From assembly GCA_034003585.1 (NCBI GenBank), contig JAVEYH010000016.1, positions 1-43,661 on the forward strand: a DNA stretch of 43,661 nt, in the 5' to 3' direction. A model generated the notes under the pieces. The model had not been told where the DNA came from. It saw only the letters and a list, made by a program, of their open reading frames with translations, and made no database searches. The DNA is from JAPXSY01 sp034003585. GTDB taxonomy: Bacteria; Verrucomicrobiota; Kiritimatiellia; RFP12; UBA1067. Made by a program: the position numbers and the translations under genes. Below, piece after piece: positions 8,941 through 17,211 of this stretch (position 1 is its first letter; every line of letters begins with the position of its first letter).

Positions 8941-8970
8941 GTGGCGATCGGGATTGACTCGTTTCGCCAC
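8941..8970. promoter_or_regulatory. dyad operator candidate between divergent promoters
   Basis: GTGGCGA (8941-8947) and its exact reverse complement TCGCCAC (8964-8970), centres 23 bases apart. The dyad covers the -35 box of the plus-strand promoter and abuts the -35 of the minus-strand promoter, so one bound dimer could control both directions. No cognate regulator is identified. Confidence 0.45.
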
Positions 8971-8982
8971 GATCATTAAAAT
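8954..8982 (+). promoter_or_regulatory. promoter of beta-strand-repeat protein 2 and the large lipoprotein
   Basis: TTGACT (8954-8959), 17-base spacer, TAAAAT (8977-8982); each box differs from consensus at one position. It implies a leader of about 160 nt before the ATG at 9151. I could not assign that leader to a known riboswitch. Confidence 0.55.
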
Positions 8983-9150
8983 AAAAAGTTGTCGTTAGGT
9001 TGTGGACAGCCGCTTACTGGGAGGGGAACCCTGGCGGAAACCGCAAGCCGATTGGGGCAATGGGATGCCGGATGCTGAATCCCGGGCAGCCGCAAAGAAC
9101 ATCCGTTTATTCCATGACTCCGGTGAAAAGGCAGGCAAAAGGAGTTCGTG

Positions 9151-11241
9151 ATGCGCATCAACCCCGTTCTTTCCGCGGTTTGTTTGTTGGTGATCGGTTC
9201 CGCTTGCGCCGCACATGCCGCGGTCAACGCCTGGAACGGCGACGTCGCGACGGGCAACTGGTCGGTCGACGCGAACTGGGATAACGGCCACAAACCGACG
9301 GCGGACGAGACGCTCTACATCACCAACACCGCCGCGCCGGGCGGTTATCACGTCACCCTTGACGAGGCGTACACCTCCACGGCGACGAACGCCCTGGTCA
9401 TCGGCAATGCCGCCGGCGCCGCGACCAACACGCTGACCGTCGCGGGCGATCTCGTCGTCGAGCGCGCGGTTTACGCAATTCCCCTGTGGGACATCCACAT
9501 CAACGCGGGCGGCAGGATGGTCCTCGCCGACGGCGGGACGCTGACGCGCCGCAACGGCTTTTATGGCGAATATAACTCGACGGACGGATGGAGTCACCAT
9601 TTCCTCGGCCTCTCCGGCGGCGGCGAGTTCTGGCAGACGGGCGGGGCGATGTACATGACGAACATGACCAGACAGGGCATTCTTGTCGGCGACACCTCCG
9701 GTTCGGTGACGAGCCGTTATGTGATGACCGGCGGGACGTTCACCTGGAAGCCCGATGTCATGAGTTACGCCAGTTGGGTGATCCGCAGTCGCGGGCGCCT
9801 GGAGATTTCCGGCGACGCGGTCGTCCTGTTCGGCAATGACAACGCCAAGTACCGCGAGATGTCGTTCCGCATGGCGGGCGGCGTTTTCGACCTTTCGGGG
9901 CAGGCGACGTTCACCACCACCTTCAACAATTGGTTCATCCTCGGCACCGGCAAGACGTTTCTCCGCGAGAGCGCGAAACTCGATTATTCTGCCGGCAAAA
10001 AAGGTGGGCGTATCCTGAGCCCGCGCAATGATGACCCCGCGGGTTCGGAGGCGGAACTGACCCTTTCCGATCACGCGACGTTCACGACGCCCGGCGATGG
10101 CGCGCTGCACGTTTCGATGCAGCCGGGGAAAAGAGCGATCCTGAACGTCGAGTCTGACGGCTCGCAGGTGCTCGGCATTAGTTTTCTGTACATCGGCTGC
10201 CAGGCGGGATATGGGGAGCTTAACCTCCGCGGCGCGGGTTATGTGAAGGCCGGCGTTTTTTCAGGGCTCCACATCGGCGGGGACGATCTTGCCAATACCG
10301 GTGCGGGGACTTATGCCAGCGACTTCACGCGCGCGTCCGCCACGACCGCGGCGCCCACCGGCCTGGTGCGGATGACGGACGGCGTGTTGGATATCGGGGG
10401 GCACACCTCCGCGGCCTGGAATTACAATTACCTCGTCGGCCTGGTGGTCGGTTCGGGCGCGCGCACTCCGGCCACGCTGACGGACGCGTTCGAGGACCGG
10501 CTCTACTGCGGGCGGATGGAGTTCTCCGGCGGCACGATCACCAACGAGGGGTACATCGCCGTCGGCGCGGGCCGCGCCACGGGCGCGATGGTCCAGACCG
10601 GCGGCCTGCTCGTCGACAACGCCAACGACAACGCGCCGATGGTGGTCGGGGTCGCGGGCGGGCACGGCGCGTACGCGCTTTCGAACGGCGTGATGACGCT
10701 CAAGCGGTGCCTGCACATCGGCGGCGCGACCACGAATCAGCTTTACCGCGCGATGACGGTGGGCAACTATCCGGTGTCGCGGCATGACGCGAAGGGGGTG
10801 ATGACGATCGCCTGCGCGGACAAGGCGAAGGAGTGCCGGCTCGCGGTCACGGAGGATATCACCGTTTCGTCCGACGGCGCGGGGCTCTTGGAGATCGTCG
10901 GTTCCGGCGCCACGGTCACCGCGCGGGGCCTGACCGTCTCGAATCAGTGCGCCGCCGTCGAGGGCGGCGAGTCGAAGCTCCGGTTCGCGTTCGATGCCGA
11001 CGGCGTTTCCCAGGTCGCGCTTTCGGGGGCGCTGACGGTCGCCGAGGGCGCGAAGCTCGATGTGGACGCCTCGGCCTATGAGGGCGCCGCGAACGAGGTT
11101 CAGCTTGTTTCCTGCGCCTCGACCAATGGCGTCTTCGCTGTGGAGAATATCGTCACGGACAGGAAAAACATCCTCATCGAGCAGCGCGCGACCGGCATCT
11201 ATGCCCGATTTTTACGCGGGACCTTGATCTCCGTCCGCTGA
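9151..11241 (+). CDS. secreted beta-strand-repeat protein 2
   Basis: 696-aa exported protein. ATG at 9151 has AAAGGAG six bases upstream and opens a signal peptide (VLSAVCLLVIGSACAAHA). The mature protein starts with the shared module W-N-G...NW..DANW...KPTADE and continues as a Gly/Thr/Val-rich series of short strands with recurring phrases such as GGTFTW, GGVFDLSG and GGTITNEG, typical of right-handed solenoids. No beta-barrel or anchoring domain is seen. The last residues are RGTLISVR, nearly the same as the tails of the repeat proteins ending at 3405 and 34245. The lipoprotein gene follows 96 bases later, probably in the same transcript from 8954. Function unknown; a surface adhesin, scaffold or glycan-binding role is possible. 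Confidence 0.8.
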   Translation: MRINPVLSAVCLLVIGSACAAHAAVNAWNGDVATGNWSVDANWDNGHKPTADETLYITNTAAPGGYHVTLDEAYTSTATNALVIGNAAGAATNTLTVAGDLVVERAVYAIPLWDIHINAGGRMVLADGGTLTRRNGFYGEYNSTDGWSHHFLGLSGGGEFWQTGGAMYMTNMTRQGILVGDTSGSVTSRYVMTGGTFTWKPDVMSYASWVIRSRGRLEISGDAVVLFGNDNAKYREMSFRMAGGVFDLSGQATFTTTFNNWFILGTGKTFLRESAKLDYSAGKKGGRILSPRNDDPAGSEAELTLSDHATFTTPGDGALHVSMQPGKRAILNVESDGSQVLGISFLYIGCQAGYGELNLRGAGYVKAGVFSGLHIGGDDLANTGAGTYASDFTRASATTAAPTGLVRMTDGVLDIGGHTSAAWNYNYLVGLVVGSGARTPATLTDAFEDRLYCGRMEFSGGTITNEGYIAVGAGRATGAMVQTGGLLVDNANDNAPMVVGVAGGHGAYALSNGVMTLKRCLHIGGATTNQLYRAMTVGNYPVSRHDAKGVMTIACADKAKECRLAVTEDITVSSDGAGLLEIVGSGATVTARGLTVSNQCAAVEGGESKLRFAFDADGVSQVALSGALTVAEGAKLDVDASAYEGAANEVQLVSCASTNGVFAVENIVTDRKNILIEQRATGIYARFLRGTLISVR

Positions 11242-11337
11242 GATCGTGTGCGGGGACGAGCCAAAAAAGGAGCGCGACGCACAGGCGCCGGACGGGGGGT
11301 GCGGCGGCAGGGGACGTCAGGGGGAGCAAAAGAAGAG

Positions 11338-14300
11338 ATGAGACAGATCCGTGCGTTATTGGCCTTTGCCGCAGCCGCGGCGCTGGCCGCGGGTTGCGCG
11401 CAGAACTTCAAAGCGTCTCCGGCCGGCAGGATCGCCGCGCCGAAGGCGCCGTTCGCCGCGGGCGCCGCCGAGCTCTACCAGCCCGTGCCCGCGATGTTTG
11501 CGGACAAGATCGTCTCCGGCTCGAAGGCGCTCATCTGGAATTCCGGTGTCCGCGGCGGCGTCTCCCCCCTTCAACTGCTGATCGACGAGCAGGAGGTCCT
11601 GGGCGCGCGCATGCAGGTCTCGCCGGAGGCCGGATGGAACCCGTTCACCGCGTTTGACACGTCGTACGACCCCCGGAAGGGGATCGAGCGGAGCTGCCCG
11701 TTCAAGACCACCGCGACTGCGGGCGGCACGTTCCGGCAGCGCATCTTCCTCCGGCCCGACGGCAAGGCGGAATTCACGCTCCGGTACGAGATGGGGGATT
11801 ACGCGACACTCAAGGGGCCGGTGCTCGTATTCTCGATTCCCAAGCCGGCCTGTTTCGGTCGCACGCTCGCCGCCCGCGGGGAGGGCGGCGAACGCGCCTA
11901 CTCGTTTCCGGACACGGATGAGAAGTGGACCCTCGGCGCGAAGCATGTCTGGCACAACTGCTTCCACGTCAGGAAACCCTCGCGGATCGAGTTCGACCCC
12001 GAACAGCCGGGAAAGGGGTTCGCGCTCGAGTTTCCGCCCGACACCTGCGACGGCCTGACGCTCTTCCGCGCCAGCGGCACGGCCGAGCTTTACTTCAGTT
12101 GGACCCCGCGTTGCCGGACCGAGGAGTTTTCGGTCATCCTGGACTTCGGCAGGAGCGCCAGGACCTCGAAGCCGCAGTGCGTCGTCAACGGCATCAACTT
12201 CACGCTCAACAACGACTACGATGTCCCGTGTTATGACGAGCGGGGCAACCTGCTCGTGAATCCGTCCTTCGAGTCCGGCCCGCGCTACTACCACAATGTC
12301 CCCTCCGGCTCAGACCTGTACCCGCACATCACGGAGGCCGGCGCGCGCTCCGGCAGGTACGCGCTCGCGTGCGGGGCCAAGACCTTCAACTTCCCGACCG
12401 TCGCGGGCAAGGACTACACCTTCAGCTATTACGCCCGCGCGACCGTCACCAACCGTTGCGGCGGCAGCATCCATTGCGACACGTACCTCTGGAAAAACCC
12501 CACGAAGCCGAAATGGCTCGGGTACTCCCGGGAATGGGAGCGGTACGCGTACACCGTCACCAACTGGCCCTTCCGCGCGATCGCGTTCCAGATCGGCGCG
12601 GATCCGGGCGTCCTGATCGACGACGTGCAGTTTGAGGAGGGGGCGGAGGCGACGGAATACAAGGGGAATCCGCTCGGCATCGAGCTCAAGACGGACGCGC
12701 CGGACACCTTCTACGCGCCGCTGGGGACGCCGTTTCACGCGCGGCTCGCCGTGCGCGGGCCGAAGGCCTGCCGGGGCGTGATCGCCATCACGGTCCAAGA
12801 CTTCTTCGGGCGCGATGTCTGGAAGGGCGGGCAGGCGTTTGACCTGGCCCGGGGTGAGGTGACGCTGCCGCCCCTCCCCGAAAGCGCGTTCGCGGCCAGG
12901 GGCGTGTACGCGGTCAGGATGCGTGTGAAGGGCGAGGGGTTCAAGCCGTATTTCGACTGCGTGCGCCTCGCGCGCTTCCCTTACGCCGACGGCACCGCGC
13001 CGAACCGCCGCCTCCACCAGACGACGAGCGTCACCTGGCCGGTCGCGGCGCAGACCAACGCGATGGAGCGCATCCGCCACCTTTACCAGGTGCTGGGCCT
13101 GGACCCGCACTGCTATGCCCTCGGCGGCCACGGCAGGGACTTCGATCCCGGGCTGGGGCGCGCGATCGCCGCCCGGAGCGAGCGCTACGGGTTCCATGTC
13201 GACGGGCACATCTTCCACACCCAAGCGATGCAGGACACCGGTTTCAAGACCATGGAGACGTACTCCGACGACCTGGTCAAAAAAGTCGCCGGCCTCTGCG
13301 AGGAGTACGCGCGGACGCGGCCGTACATCGGCATGTGGTACGGCCCCGGCGAGGCGAGCGGCTGGGTCAGGACCTGCCAGAACCGCGACTGGAAGGAGTT
13401 CGCCAAACTCATGCGCGCCGCCCATGAGGGGATTCACCGCGGCAACCCGAAGGCGCGGTTCTCGGCATACGGGACCTGCAACCTCGGCGAGCAGGGCCGC
13501 GGCGAGATCCTCGCGTTCCTCGGGGCTGCGAAAGCGCTGTGGCCGGACTTCCGGTTCGACACGGTCGACGTGCATCCGTACCGCCCGCATCCGGAGTTTC
13601 CGGACTATGACCGGGACTGGAAGGCGCTGCTCGACGGGCTCGGCGCGATCGAGTATGACGGCATGACCGTCGAGGCGACGGAAGGCGGATACTTTGTCCC
13701 GATCCGTTGCGTCCCGTGGGCGGGTGTCGCGCCCTGGCAGGACACGCTTTCGAAAGACTCCTATTGCTCCCAGCATGTCCCCTCGATGGACATCGGGTGG
13801 GGCGAGCGCGCGGCGGCGGCGATGCTCCTCCGGTACAACCTGGTCTCGTACAAATACGGCGCGCGCATCGGACGGGCGACGAGTTGGGGCCTCAAGCACG
13901 TCGACAGCCGCAACCCGTTCGCGCAATACGTGGCGACCGCCGCGCAGACCGAACTTCTCGGCAAGGCGGCGTTTCTCGAGGATGTGCGCTTCGCCCCTGG
14001 AGCGCGCGCCTATGTCTTTGACGACCGGGAGGGGCATGCCGTCGCGGCGGTCTGGCGCTTCACTTTGGGGATGGATTACGGCACGGAGAACGCGAGCGCC
14101 ATGACCCTGGACCTCGCCAAACTCGATCCGGAAATCTTCGACATGATGGGAAACCGCGTGATGGGCGAACCGCTCAGCGGCAGGGAAGGATGTACGCGTC
14201 TGCCGCTCGGGAATTTCCCGGTGTACCTCCGCGTGGCCAAGCGCGACGCCAAGAGGCTGGCGAAGGCGATCCGGGCCGCGGAAACAGACATTCCCTCGCA

Positions 14301-14853
14301 GGCCGAGATCAAGGCGCGCGAGGTCCAGGCCGTCCGGGCGCCGCACACGCCCGGTGAGCCGGAATGGGGTCAAATCGGTGCCGTGGCGTTCCCCGGCGGC
14401 AAGGCGAGATTCGCGTGGAACGAGGAGACGCTGTATCTCCGGTGGGAAACGGACACAGGCGCGGCGCCCGTCCTCTGCTTCGACGCGCTCGCCGACGAGA
14501 GGGAAAACGCGCGGATCGGCTTCTCGGGAGCCGACGAGAACGACCTCGTCTATGTGGTCCGGGGCAAAAACGGCCAGGGCAGCGGCCACGCCGCCGGCTG
14601 GGAGGTCTTCCGCCGCGAGGCGCCCGATCATCAGCTCACGGGCGGAATCGGCCGCTCGCTGCTCCCGCATGTCGTCGAACCGGCGGTCCGTCTGGCAGTG
14701 GAGGGCGGGGCGGACCGGCCGCGCGCTTTCACGCTCGCGTTCCCGCGCCGCCAATTGGAGCCGATGCGCTTCGCCGAAGGGGGCAGGTTCGGTTTCGCAC
14801 AGAACGCGCTGGGGTTCTGCGACGGGTATGTCGAGGTCTCGCTCGTGAAGTGA
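11338..14853 (+). CDS. large lipoprotein with carbohydrate-binding and TIM-barrel-like (clan GH-A type) domains
   Basis: 1,171-aa protein. ATG at 11338 opens a lipoprotein signal peptide with lipobox LAAGC; the frame is open upstream to 11248 but there is no signal there. Visible regions: a beta-rich N-terminal part (about 30-330); a carbohydrate-binding jelly-roll-like segment beginning NLLVNPSFESG and followed by FSYYARATVTN (about 330-450); a barrel-like catalytic region with YIGMWYGPGEASG (Glu672) and DVHPYRPH, then MTVEATEGGY (Glu779/Glu782); and a C-terminal CBM9/DOMON-like sandwich (about 1,000-1,171). A Glu pair about 107 residues apart fits the acid/base and nucleophile of clan GH-A. 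I cannot place it in a numbered GH family. A strong hairpin follows at 14858-14889. Confidence 0.7.
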   Translation: MRQIRALLAFAAAAALAAGCAQNFKASPAGRIAAPKAPFAAGAAELYQPVPAMFADKIVSGSKALIWNSGVRGGVSPLQLLIDEQEVLGARMQVSPEAGWNPFTAFDTSYDPRKGIERSCPFKTTATAGGTFRQRIFLRPDGKAEFTLRYEMGDYATLKGPVLVFSIPKPACFGRTLAARGEGGERAYSFPDTDEKWTLGAKHVWHNCFHVRKPSRIEFDPEQPGKGFALEFPPDTCDGLTLFRASGTAELYFSWTPRCRTEEFSVILDFGRSARTSKPQCVVNGINFTLNNDYDVPCYDERGNLLVNPSFESGPRYYHNVPSGSDLYPHITEAGARSGRYALACGAKTFNFPTVAGKDYTFSYYARATVTNRCGGSIHCDTYLWKNPTKPKWLGYSREWERYAYTVTNWPFRAIAFQIGADPGVLIDDVQFEEGAEATEYKGNPLGIELKTDAPDTFYAPLGTPFHARLAVRGPKACRGVIAITVQDFFGRDVWKGGQAFDLARGEVTLPPLPESAFAARGVYAVRMRVKGEGFKPYFDCVRLARFPYADGTAPNRRLHQTTSVTWPVAAQTNAMERIRHLYQVLGLDPHCYALGGHGRDFDPGLGRAIAARSERYGFHVDGHIFHTQAMQDTGFKTMETYSDDLVKKVAGLCEEYARTRPYIGMWYGPGEASGWVRTCQNRDWKEFAKLMRAAHEGIHRGNPKARFSAYGTCNLGEQGRGEILAFLGAAKALWPDFRFDTVDVHPYRPHPEFPDYDRDWKALLDGLGAIEYDGMTVEATEGGYFVPIRCVPWAGVAPWQDTLSKDSYCSQHVPSMDIGWGERAAAAMLLRYNLVSYKYGARIGRATSWGLKHVDSRNPFAQYVATAAQTELLGKAAFLEDVRFAPGARAYVFDDREGHAVAAVWRFTLGMDYGTENASAMTLDLAKLDPEIFDMMGNRVMGEPLSGREGCTRLPLGNFPVYLRVAKRDAKRLAKAIRAAETDIPSQAEIKAREVQAVRAPHTPGEPEWGQIGAVAFPGGKARFAWNEETLYLRWETDTGAAPVLCFDALADERENARIGFSGADENDLVYVVRGKNGQGSGHAAGWEVFRREAPDHQLTGGIGRSLLPHVVEPAVRLAVEGGADRPRAFTLAFPRRQLEPMRFAEGGRFGFAQNALGFCDGYVEVSLVK

Positions 14854-14857
14854 CACG

Positions 14858-14889
14858 GGGTGCGATTCAACTTTGTTGAATCCGCACCC
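14858..14889 (+). terminator. strong hairpin after the lipoprotein gene
   Basis: GGGTGCGATTCAAC, loop TTT, then GTTGAATCCGCACCC; 14 pairs with one bulge, starting five bases after the stop codon. There is no U-run, so it may stabilise the 3' end or act with Rho. Confidence 0.5.
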
Positions 14890-14961
14890 GAAGGAGGAGT
14901 GAGGAAGGAGGAGTGAGGAGTTGTAACATCTTGAATGAGAAAATCGTATAAAATATGACAA

Positions 14962-15017
14962 ACGGGCTTTTTCGTGTCTCCACGAGGAGGACACACATTC
15001 TGCCATGCCAAGCCCGT
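14962..15017. repeat. nested inverted repeat, possible structured RNA or element end
   Basis: Outer arms ACGGGCTT (14962-14969) and AAGCCCGT (15010-15017) enclose an inner stem GTGTCTCC / GGAGGACAC (14974-14994). An AT-rich TATAAAAT box lies at 14947-14954. No identity assigned. Confidence 0.35.
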
Positions 15018-15115
15018 ACCAGAGAAACGGTGCAGGCCCAAAAGGACGCCCTGTTTTCTCGGGTTGTTACGTATTCAACTCCCAACGCGGATCGAGCCCG
15101 CAACCCAATTTCATC

Positions 15116-15195
15116 TCACACAAAGGCACAAAGGACACGAAGGTTTCTTTCATGACACACCATTCCCCGTCGTGCCCTTTGTGTCCTTCGTGTGA
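15116..15195. repeat. gene-less inverted-repeat element, CACAAAGG type
   Basis: Left arm 15116-15143 (begins TCACACAAAGGCACAAAGG) and right arm 15174-15195 (reverse complement begins TCACACGAAGGACACAAAGG) are imperfect inverted copies around a 30-base loop. No coding capacity. I recall such CACAAAGGCAC arms beside small mobile genes in environmental genomes; that is memory, not checked. Confidence 0.55.
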
Positions 15196-15295
15196 GGAAC
15201 AACTTGTTTTTTATCGCTGTTGTTGGTTGGTAAGGCACTAAGGCAGGGCCGACGCATCATAAATTTGACTCATTGAATCAGAATTACGTTTGTGG

Positions 15296-15372
15296 GACGG
15301 ATTAAGATTATGATTACGATTACGGTTCCGGCCTTTTCGTAATCTTAATCATGCTCGTAATCGTAATCCGTC
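15296..15372. repeat. gene-less hairpin element of GATTAN hexamers
   Basis: Left arm 15296-15325 reads GACG GATTAA GATTAT GATTAC GATTACG; the right arm 15338-15372 is its imperfect reverse complement, six bases longer, with a 12-base loop. It has the same GATNNN hexamer grammar as the arms around the four-helix-bundle pseudogene at 5309-5755, but with nothing inside. Confidence 0.6.
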
Positions 15373-15508
15373 AAGCCGATACCCGCGGCCGCGTGATTCA
15401 CCGACTCCTGACACAGGCAAAGTGAGATCAATGGGCCGTTATCGCGGGTGAAAGGCCGTGCAGACAAGAAGTTAGATGCGTCGGCCCTGGGCACTAAGGA
15501 GGCGGACA

Positions 15509-15538
15509 TTGCGCAGGCGCCGGCATTTCGGGTATAGT
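15509..15538 (+). promoter_or_regulatory. rsmD promoter
   Basis: TTGCGC (15509-15514), 18-base spacer, TATAGT (15533-15538). The -10 box ends eight bases before the rsmD ATG, so the transcript would start at or within a base or two of the start codon. Confidence 0.5.
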
Positions 15539-15546
15539 ACGTCCGT

Positions 15547-16119
15547 ATGCGAATCACGGGCGGAGAGTGGGGCGGGCGGAAGCTCAAGGCGCCGGCGGGT
15601 GACCGCGTGCGTCCGACTCAGGACCGGGTGCGCGAGGCGTTGTTCTCCATGCTGATGGGGGTGGTCCCCGATGCGCTCTTCGTCGACCTGTTTGCGGGAA
15701 CCGGCGCGGTGGGGCTGGAGGCCCTCAGCCGCGGCGCCAGCCGTGCGGTTTGGGTGGAGCAGGACCCGCGGCATGCGGCCCTGCTTCAGGAGAACGTGAC
15801 GGCCTTGACCGGCAAAAGCGGGGAGGTCTGCCGCTGTGAGGTTTTCCGCTGGTTGAAGGGCGCGGGCTGCGGGCTGCGGGCGGATGTGGTGTTCGCCGAT
15901 CCGCCGTACGCCGCGGGGGGCGATCCGGGTTTCGCGCGGGTCATGGGTCTGCTGGAGGCGAACCGGGTGTTGCGTCCGGGCGGGGTGTTTGTGGCGGAGA
16001 TGCCGGAGGCCTGCGCGGCGGAGGAGGTGGCGGGGTGGGTGCTGCTCCGCGACCGGACGTACGGGCACACGCGGCTGGCGGTGTACCGGCTGGAAACAAA
16101 GGGAACCGAAACGGATTGA
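15547..16119 (+). CDS. rsmD: 16S rRNA (guanine966-N2)-methyltransferase RsmD
   Basis: 190-aa SAM-dependent methyltransferase that methylates G966 of 16S rRNA during 30S maturation. The N-terminus MRITGGEWGGRKL followed by RPTQDRVREALFSML is diagnostic for RsmD; FVDLFAGTGAVGLEAL is the SAM-binding motif I and ADPPY the catalytic motif IV of N2-guanine methylases. Full length for the family. There is no ribosome binding site before the ATG and the -10 box lies eight bases upstream, suggesting a leaderless message. It heads the conserved rsmD-coaD-yceD-rpmF-plsX block; coaD starts 44 bases downstream. Confidence 0.95.
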   Translation: MRITGGEWGGRKLKAPAGDRVRPTQDRVREALFSMLMGVVPDALFVDLFAGTGAVGLEALSRGASRAVWVEQDPRHAALLQENVTALTGKSGEVCRCEVFRWLKGAGCGLRADVVFADPPYAAGGDPGFARVMGLLEANRVLRPGGVFVAEMPEACAAEEVAGWVLLRDRTYGHTRLAVYRLETKGTETD

Positions 16120-16163
16120 GTGAGCGGCTCTGTCGCAAGGGGGGCCGCAGGAAAGAGAGCGCT

Positions 16164-16715
16164 ATGGAAAGAATCGCAGTCTATCCCGGCACGTTCGACC
16201 CGCTGACGCTGGGCCATTTCGACCTGTTGCGCCGGAGCGCCTCCCTGTTCGACCGGGTGATCGTCGTGGTCGCGGGCGTGTCGGTCAAAGCCACCGGCAT
16301 GTTCAACTTGCACGAGCGCATGGCCATGATCCGCGAGAGCGTCGGCGAGGCGGGCATGACCAACATCGAGATCGACCGGCTGGACTGCCTGCTGGTTGAC
16401 TATTGCCGCCGCCGCCGGGTCGGGGTGGTGGTGCGCGGGTTGCGCGTCTATTCGGATTTCGAGTACGAGTTCCAGATGGCGCTGACCAACCGCAAGCTCG
16501 CGCCCGAGATCGAAACGCTGTTCATGATGCCCAACGAGAATTACAGTTACGTGACGGCGAGCACGATCCGCGAGATCGCCCGCTATGGCGGGGACACGAG
16601 CGCGTTCGTGCCCGCGCCGGTGGAGAAATACATCCGCGCGCACATGAGCGGGCATCCGGACCAGCATGTCCGGACGGGAGGCGGGGTTGGAAACACAGGG
16701 GCGTTTGATCGTTGA
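16164..16715 (+). CDS. coaD: phosphopantetheine adenylyltransferase
   Basis: 183-aa enzyme of CoA synthesis that transfers AMP from ATP to 4'-phosphopantetheine, giving dephospho-CoA. The start MERIAVYPGTFDPLTLGHFD has the TxGH nucleotide-binding motif of the family; VVRGLRVYSDFEYEFQMA and the ISSTxIRE-like SYVTASTIREIA are the other signatures. Start 16164 has GAAAGAGAG upstream. The tail is slightly longer than the usual 160 aa. It forms an operon with rsmD, and its 3' end overlaps the region of the yceD start. Confidence 0.95.
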   Translation: MERIAVYPGTFDPLTLGHFDLLRRSASLFDRVIVVVAGVSVKATGMFNLHERMAMIRESVGEAGMTNIEIDRLDCLLVDYCRRRRVGVVVRGLRVYSDFEYEFQMALTNRKLAPEIETLFMMPNENYSYVTASTIREIARYGGDTSAFVPAPVEKYIRAHMSGHPDQHVRTGGGVGNTGAFDR

Positions 16716-17163
16716 TGTCGCGCGGCTCGACGCGGGCGGCGAATGGTACCGCGGCGAGACCGGCGCGGGCCTGCTGGAGCTCGGCGAGAGCGAGTGCGTG
16801 ACGCCGGTGGGCGGCATGGGCTACGAGTTGCGCGTCGAGATGGCGGGTGACGAACTGCTGGTGCGCGGCGAGGTGCGGCAGCGGCTGCGGTGCGTCTGCT
16901 CGCGGTGCGCGGCCGAGTTTGACACCGAGGTGACGGTGCCCGATTTCCTGTGCTCGCTGGAACGGGATGCGTTGGGCGAGTTCGTGGACTTGACCGGTGA
17001 GGTCCGGGAAGCTATCATACTTGCCCTACCCGGTTACCCGGTTTGTCGCGAGGCGTGTCAGGGACTGTGCATGACGTGCGGCGCGAACCTGAACACCGCG
17101 TCGTGTTCATGCCGGGAAAAAGGGCGGGACCGCCGCTGGTCGGCGCTGGATGCGCTGTCCTGA
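16687..17163 (+). CDS. DUF177/YceD family protein (23S rRNA accumulation)
   Basis: 158-aa protein of the DUF177/YceD family, usually found just upstream of rpmF and linked to 23S rRNA accumulation. A CVCSRCAAEF segment and CREACQGLCMTCGANLN near the C-terminus give the paired Cys motifs common in the family. I choose TTG at 16687 because GGGAGG lies five bases upstream; the alternative ATG at 16666 overlaps coaD further and has no ribosome binding site. Either start overlaps the end of coaD, so translation is probably coupled. rpmF follows after 48 bases, the classic arrangement. Confidence 0.85.
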   Translation: METQGRLIVDVARLDAGGEWYRGETGAGLLELGESECVTPVGGMGYELRVEMAGDELLVRGEVRQRLRCVCSRCAAEFDTEVTVPDFLCSLERDALGEFVDLTGEVREAIILALPGYPVCREACQGLCMTCGANLNTASCSCREKGRDRRWSALDALS

Positions 17164-17211
17164 GGATGGCGGCGCCGCGCGGAATGGGGTTTTTGAAGGA
17201 GAGAGGGAAAT

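Larger units (their letters stand above)
14854..15546. other. gene-less stretch with several repeat or hairpin structures
   Basis: About 690 bases with no convincing gene. It holds the hairpin at 14858-14889, a tandem purine-rich duplication (GAAGGAGGAGTGAG repeated near 14890-14917), a nested inverted repeat at 14962-15017, two separate inverted-repeat elements (15116-15195 and 15296-15372), and the rsmD promoter at 15509-15538. It looks like a landing area for small mobile repeats between the accessory and housekeeping regions. Confidence 0.6.

Noticed and set aside
8983..9150. Cobalamin or c-di-GMP riboswitch in the leader of repeat protein 2.
   Set aside because: No B12 box and no GEMM core; only a short CCGCAAAGAAC similarity.
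14890..14917. GAAGGAGGAGTGAG tandem repeat as a ribosome binding site cluster.
   Set aside because: No start codon or gene follows; treated as simple repeat.
12310..15006. An 898-codon open frame on the minus strand opposite the lipoprotein gene.
   Set aside because: Arg/Pro/Ala/Val-rich with no domain; it mirrors third-position GC of the plus-strand gene. The same holds for long antisense frames at 1975-3375, 26881-29496 and 29566-31581.
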